Below, one piece after another: positions 60,976 to 64,000 of a DNA stretch of 64,000 bases; position 1 is the first letter of the stretch; every line of letters starts with the position of its first letter. Both the position numbers and the translations under genes were made by a program. The stretch covers positions 248,001-312,000 of the forward strand of contig NZ_JAGIAS010000009.1 in NCBI RefSeq assembly GCF_017744695.1. Reading direction: 5' to 3'. Source of the DNA: Dyadobacter sp. (GTDB lineage: Bacteria > Bacteroidota > Bacteroidia > Cytophagales > Spirosomataceae). Below the pieces are notes generated by a model, which had not been told where the DNA came from, did not search any database, and saw only the letters and a list, made by a program, of their open reading frames with translations.

Positions 60976-61557
60976 TCATATCCGTGTCAGGGCTTTTTTG
61001 AGCATGGCAGCCAGTTGCTGGAAGGAAAGGAACCCGGTCGCTTTGATACCGCCTCCATTCACGGTAAATGTAATGGTGGGGCAGCTGTCGATTTTGTTCG
61101 TGCGGATTTTTAGGGCGTCGTTTTGTAGCGCGCGCCGGGTAGCGGAACTGTCGAAGTCTGTTCCAAATTTTTGTAAATCAAGAATGCCGCGGTTTTCCCT
61201 GCTGATTTCCCGTGCCAGATCTACCAAAACGTGAGGAAGCGAAATATCCTGCCCCTCGTGGAGGGCGGCTTTGCGGAGCGCATTCAAATAAAGGTCCGCC
61301 GCCCGTTGCGATTGCAACGATACAGCCTTGACTGCCTGACACGCTTTGATGTTGGACGGTTCGTGTCCTGGTCGTGGATTTCGGCTCGTCGCGTCAAAAG
61401 TGGCCAGGCAAAACCTGACGTTGATCAGTTCGCTGAATTTGGTAGTGAATTCGTGCCAATGCTGCTGCATTCGCCAACTAACGGGACATAACGGCTGTGT
61501 GTAGTATACGATATTGACGATAGTGCGGTTTAGGTCGATTGGTTTCATTTTTTCCAT
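60976..61557 (-). CDS. DsbA-like thioredoxin-fold protein with a single active-site cysteine
   Basis: About 193 residues, cytoplasmic (no signal sequence). The N-terminal strand NIVYYTQPLCPVSWRMQQHW corresponds to the thioredoxin-fold active site, but has C-P-V-S rather than C-x-x-C, so only one redox cysteine remains. A helical insertion follows, then the cis-proline strand DSCPTITFTVNGGGIKATGFLS typical of DsbA/FrnE relatives. It would more likely be a glutathione- or bacillithiol-dependent reductase, an isomerase-like protein or a regulator than a disulfide oxidase. It is divergent from catalase (262 bp apart), suggesting a role in oxidative stress. ATG 61557 and 61548 are both possible starts. 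Confidence 0.75.
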   Translation of the reverse strand: MEKMKPIDLNRTIVNIVYYTQPLCPVSWRMQQHWHEFTTKFSELINVRFCLATFDATSRNPRPGHEPSNIKACQAVKAVSLQSQRAADLYLNALRKAALHEGQDISLPHVLVDLAREISRENRGILDLQKFGTDFDSSATRRALQNDALKIRTNKIDSCPTITFTVNGGGIKATGFLSFQQLAAMLKKALTRI

Positions 61558-61818
61558 TAAGTTGAGCATTGTCAGGCCATGACCGGGCCTTCGGTTTTCC
61601 ATTAAAAGTGGTGCAACGATTCCCCAAAAGGCGTGCCGTACTTAGGCAGAAACGCTTCGACAAGGCAAAGAATAGCCTCTGTGTACAAACCCGGGCTTCC
61701 GGAACCCTGAATTAGTCCGATACATATCTGCGTTTGATGGTGCTGCGCTGCTGTCAGGTGAGTGAGTGGTTGCTGGAACGGGAATTGCCTTCCCTCAAAA
61801 ATTTTACTCATCACTTTT

Positions 61819-64000
61819 ATGAAAGAAGAAACAGGCTCACAACCAAAATCCAAAACCGGCGGCACCGGTTTAGCCAGGCACGGCTCGAAGAATCCGGCGG
61901 ACGGTCAACCGGCAAATGCCAAGACCGAAAGGCTTGAACCATTCATCGAAGATTCGTCGGGCCAGCTGATGAACACGAATACCGGCGTAAAGATCAATGA
62001 CGATCAGAACTCGCTGAAAGCGGGCGAGCGAGGTGCTACGCTGCTGGAAGACTTTATTCTGCGCGAAAAAATCACCCATTTCGATCACGAGCGCATCCCT
62101 GAACGTGTGGTGCATGCCCGCGGATCGGGTGCGCACGGGATTTTCAAACTTTACGAACCGCTCGGCGAGTACACGAAAGCGCAGTTTCTTAACGACACGT
62201 CCGTCGAAACGCCCGTTTTTGTCCGGTTTTCAACCGTAGCAGGGTCGCGTGGCTCTACCGATCTGGCACGGGATGTGCGCGGGTTCGCCGTGAAGTTTTA
62301 TACACAGGAGGGCAATTTCGACCTGGTAGGCAACAATATGCCGGTATTCTTCATCCAGGACGCCACCAAGTTCCCCGACCTGATCCACGCTGTGAAACCC
62401 GAACCCGATAATGAGATGCCCCAGGCGGCATCGGCCCACGATACATTCTGGGACTTTATCTCCGTTATGCCCGAATCCACGCACATGATCATGTGGCTTA
62501 TGAGCGACCGCGCTATTCCGCGCAGCTATCGAATGATGGAAGGTTTCGGTGTACATTCATTCCGGCTGGTCAATGCCGAAGGGAAGAGTTGCTTCGTGAA
62601 ATTCCACTGGAAGCCTTTGCTGGGCGTGCACTCGGTGGCCTGGGATGAGGCGCAGAACATTTCGGGTAAGGATCCGGACTTCCACCGCCGCGACCTTTGG
62701 GATGCGATAGAAAACGGTAATTTCCCCGAATGGGAATTAGGATTGCAAATAGTGCCGGAGGAAGACGAGTTCAAATTTGATTTCGATTTGCTGGACCCAA
62801 CCAAACTGATCCCCGAAGAGCTTGTGCCGGTGCGCAGGGTGGGTAAGATGACGCTGAATCGTAACCCGGACAATTTTTTTGCGGAAACCGAGCAATCCGC
62901 TTTCCATGTCGGACATGTTGTTCCGGGTATCGATTTTACCAACGACCCACTCTTGCAGGGACGGCTCTTCTCTTACACCGACACGCAACTGATCAGGTTG
63001 GGCGGTCCCAATTTCCAGGAGATCCCGATCAACCGGCCTGTTGTACCTGTGCACAACAACCAGCGCGATGGCCATATGCGCCAGACAATTAACCGCGGCA
63101 AGGTAAGCTATGGTCCCAACTCACTGGGCAATAATTTTCCCGTGCAAGCCAAAGCTTCCGAGGGCGGATACGCCTCCTATCCCGAGCGCATTGATGCGCA
63201 CAAGGTACGGGCGCGCAGCAAGAGTTTTCTGGACCATTTCAGTCAGGCGAAATTGTTTTTCAACAGCCAGTCGGATGCAGAGAAAAAGCATATGATAGAT
63301 GCATTCAGCTTTGAGCTGGGCAAGGTCCGATCCAATGAGGTGAGGGAACGTATGCTTGGAATCGTGTCGATGGTGGATAAAAGACTGGCAAGTGAAGTGG
63401 CTTCTGCGCTAGGCCTGACCGTGCCGAAAAATCCCAAACGGCCCATGAACCGGAGCATTCCCGCTGATGCCGACCCGGCTGATTATGAGCCCGTGGTCAA
63501 AGAGCCGTCCGTTCCCGTGTCGCCGGCATTAAGCATGGCAACCAGCCCGAAAGATAGTATCAGTACACGCAAAATAGCATTCCTGGCCGCCGATGGGGTC
63601 GACGGAAAGTCTTTGAGCACCGTCAAGACTGCGCTGGAAAAGGCCGGCGCCGTAGTGGAAGTGATTGCGCCGAGGCAGAATTTTGTTCTTTCCGAAACAA
63701 AGGAGCAGCTGCCTGTGAATCACAGCCTGCTCACTGCGGCTTCGGTATTCTATGACGGTGTGTACGTGCCGGGAGGAGCCAACAGCGTTGCTGCCATCGC
63801 GGCAAATGGGGATGCGGTACATTTCCTGAATGAAGCATTCAAGCATTGCAAAGCTATTGCGTTCGATTCCGCGGCGATTCCCGTGATCGAATCCACCTAT
63901 TTCGCAAATAAGGTTCCCGCCGAAAGTACCGATGAATCGGTTCTGCGGGAGGGGATCGTGATCGGGAATAAGGCTTCCACGCTCGCCGATCGTTTCATCT
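61819..64000 (+). CDS. katE: Large-subunit (clade 2, KatE/HPII-like) catalase, cut by the window end
   Basis: Decomposes hydrogen peroxide using heme. The first 727 residues are present. The catalytic His99 lies in VVHARGSGAHG, the distal Asn in LVGNNMPVFFIQ (about residue 172) and the heme-ligating Tyr386 in LFSYTDTQLIRLGG. After the catalase core (to about 560) begins the C-terminal class I amidotransferase-like domain of large catalases (KIAFLAADGVDGKSL, residue 585 onward), which is truncated at the window edge. An N-terminal extension of about 60 residues rich in Gly, Lys and Asn is typical of this clade. A 261-bp region separates it from the divergent DsbA-like gene. The gene symbol reflects family membership only. 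Confidence 0.95.
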   Translation, partial: MKEETGSQPKSKTGGTGLARHGSKNPADGQPANAKTERLEPFIEDSSGQLMNTNTGVKINDDQNSLKAGERGATLLEDFILREKITHFDHERIPERVVHARGSGAHGIFKLYEPLGEYTKAQFLNDTSVETPVFVRFSTVAGSRGSTDLARDVRGFAVKFYTQEGNFDLVGNNMPVFFIQDATKFPDLIHAVKPEPDNEMPQAASAHDTFWDFISVMPESTHMIMWLMSDRAIPRSYRMMEGFGVHSFRLVNAEGKSCFVKFHWKPLLGVHSVAWDEAQNISGKDPDFHRRDLWDAIENGNFPEWELGLQIVPEEDEFKFDFDLLDPTKLIPEELVPVRRVGKMTLNRNPDNFFAETEQSAFHVGHVVPGIDFTNDPLLQGRLFSYTDTQLIRLGGPNFQEIPINRPVVPVHNNQRDGHMRQTINRGKVSYGPNSLGNNFPVQAKASEGGYASYPERIDAHKVRARSKSFLDHFSQAKLFFNSQSDAEKKHMIDAFSFELGKVRSNEVRERMLGIVSMVDKRLASEVASALGLTVPKNPKRPMNRSIPADADPADYEPVVKEPSVPVSPALSMATSPKDSISTRKIAFLAADGVDGKSLSTVKTALEKAGAVVEVIAPRQNFVLSETKEQLPVNHSLLTAASVFYDGVYVPGGANSVAAIAANGDAVHFLNEAFKHCKAIAFDSAAIPVIESTYFANKVPAESTDESVLREGIVIGNKASTLADRFI

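Overview
The window looks like a chromosomal segment of a Bacteroidota bacterium of the Cytophagales, probably Dyadobacter or a close Spirosomataceae relative. This rests on SusC/SusD pairs, a hybrid two-component system, type IX secretion (T9SS) C-terminal sorting domains, FtsX-type permeases starting MIRNHFKIAFRNL, LytTR kinase/regulator pairs, and promoter elements of the Bacteroidota type (TTTG ... TAnnTTTG). No rRNA, tRNA, CRISPR array or complete insertion sequence was seen. Genus assignment is inference.

Layout. 0.1-4.1 kb: a membrane AraC regulator, a PIG-L deacetylase, a serine beta-lactamase-like hydrolase and a small lipoprotein, followed by a coding remnant. 4.1-12.5 kb: a beta-propeller sensor kinase with a 15-bp tandem repeat inside its kinase core, its LuxR-type regulator, a 1342-residue beta-helix T9SS cargo protein and degenerate sequence. 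12.5-16.7 kb: an esterase, then an OmpR-type two-component pair with a HAEPLY-motif membrane protein. 16.8-23.9 kb: a TetR-controlled operon (SDR, TetR, TolC, adaptor, RND pump) with a palindromic operator lying between the -33 and -7 promoter elements. 24-29.6 kb: aldo/keto reductase, AraC regulator, a NEW3-protein/ABC-2 exporter operon on the minus strand, and Hsp20.

29.7-31.4 kb is a decayed island: a structured leader with a B12-box-like motif, a small frameshifted gene and a twice-frameshifted AAA ATPase preceded by a 59-bp inverted repeat. 31.6-39.8 kb: an FtsX-type permease, an esterase with a LytTR two-component pair on the minus strand, and a divergent TonB-dependent receptor.

39.97-55.4 kb is a compact polysaccharide utilisation locus: a hybrid sensor, SusC, SusD, an IPT-domain surface glycan-binding protein, a GH44 enzyme and a GH74 enzyme fused to a ricin-type lectin. 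Both enzymes carry T9SS sorting tails. GH44 plus GH74 points to xyloglucan or a related beta-glucan. The hybrid sensor is expected to sense a released oligosaccharide and induce susC onwards; the enzymes cut polymer outside the cell; SusCD imports the products. No side-chain exo-glycosidases are present here.

55.8-60.9 kb: a second LytTR pair divergent from a TonB-dependent receptor plus DUF4249 lipoprotein, separated by five phased TATAAT-containing boxes that fit a LytTR operator array. 61-64 kb: a DsbA-like protein with only one active-site cysteine, divergent from a large-subunit catalase cut by the window edge.
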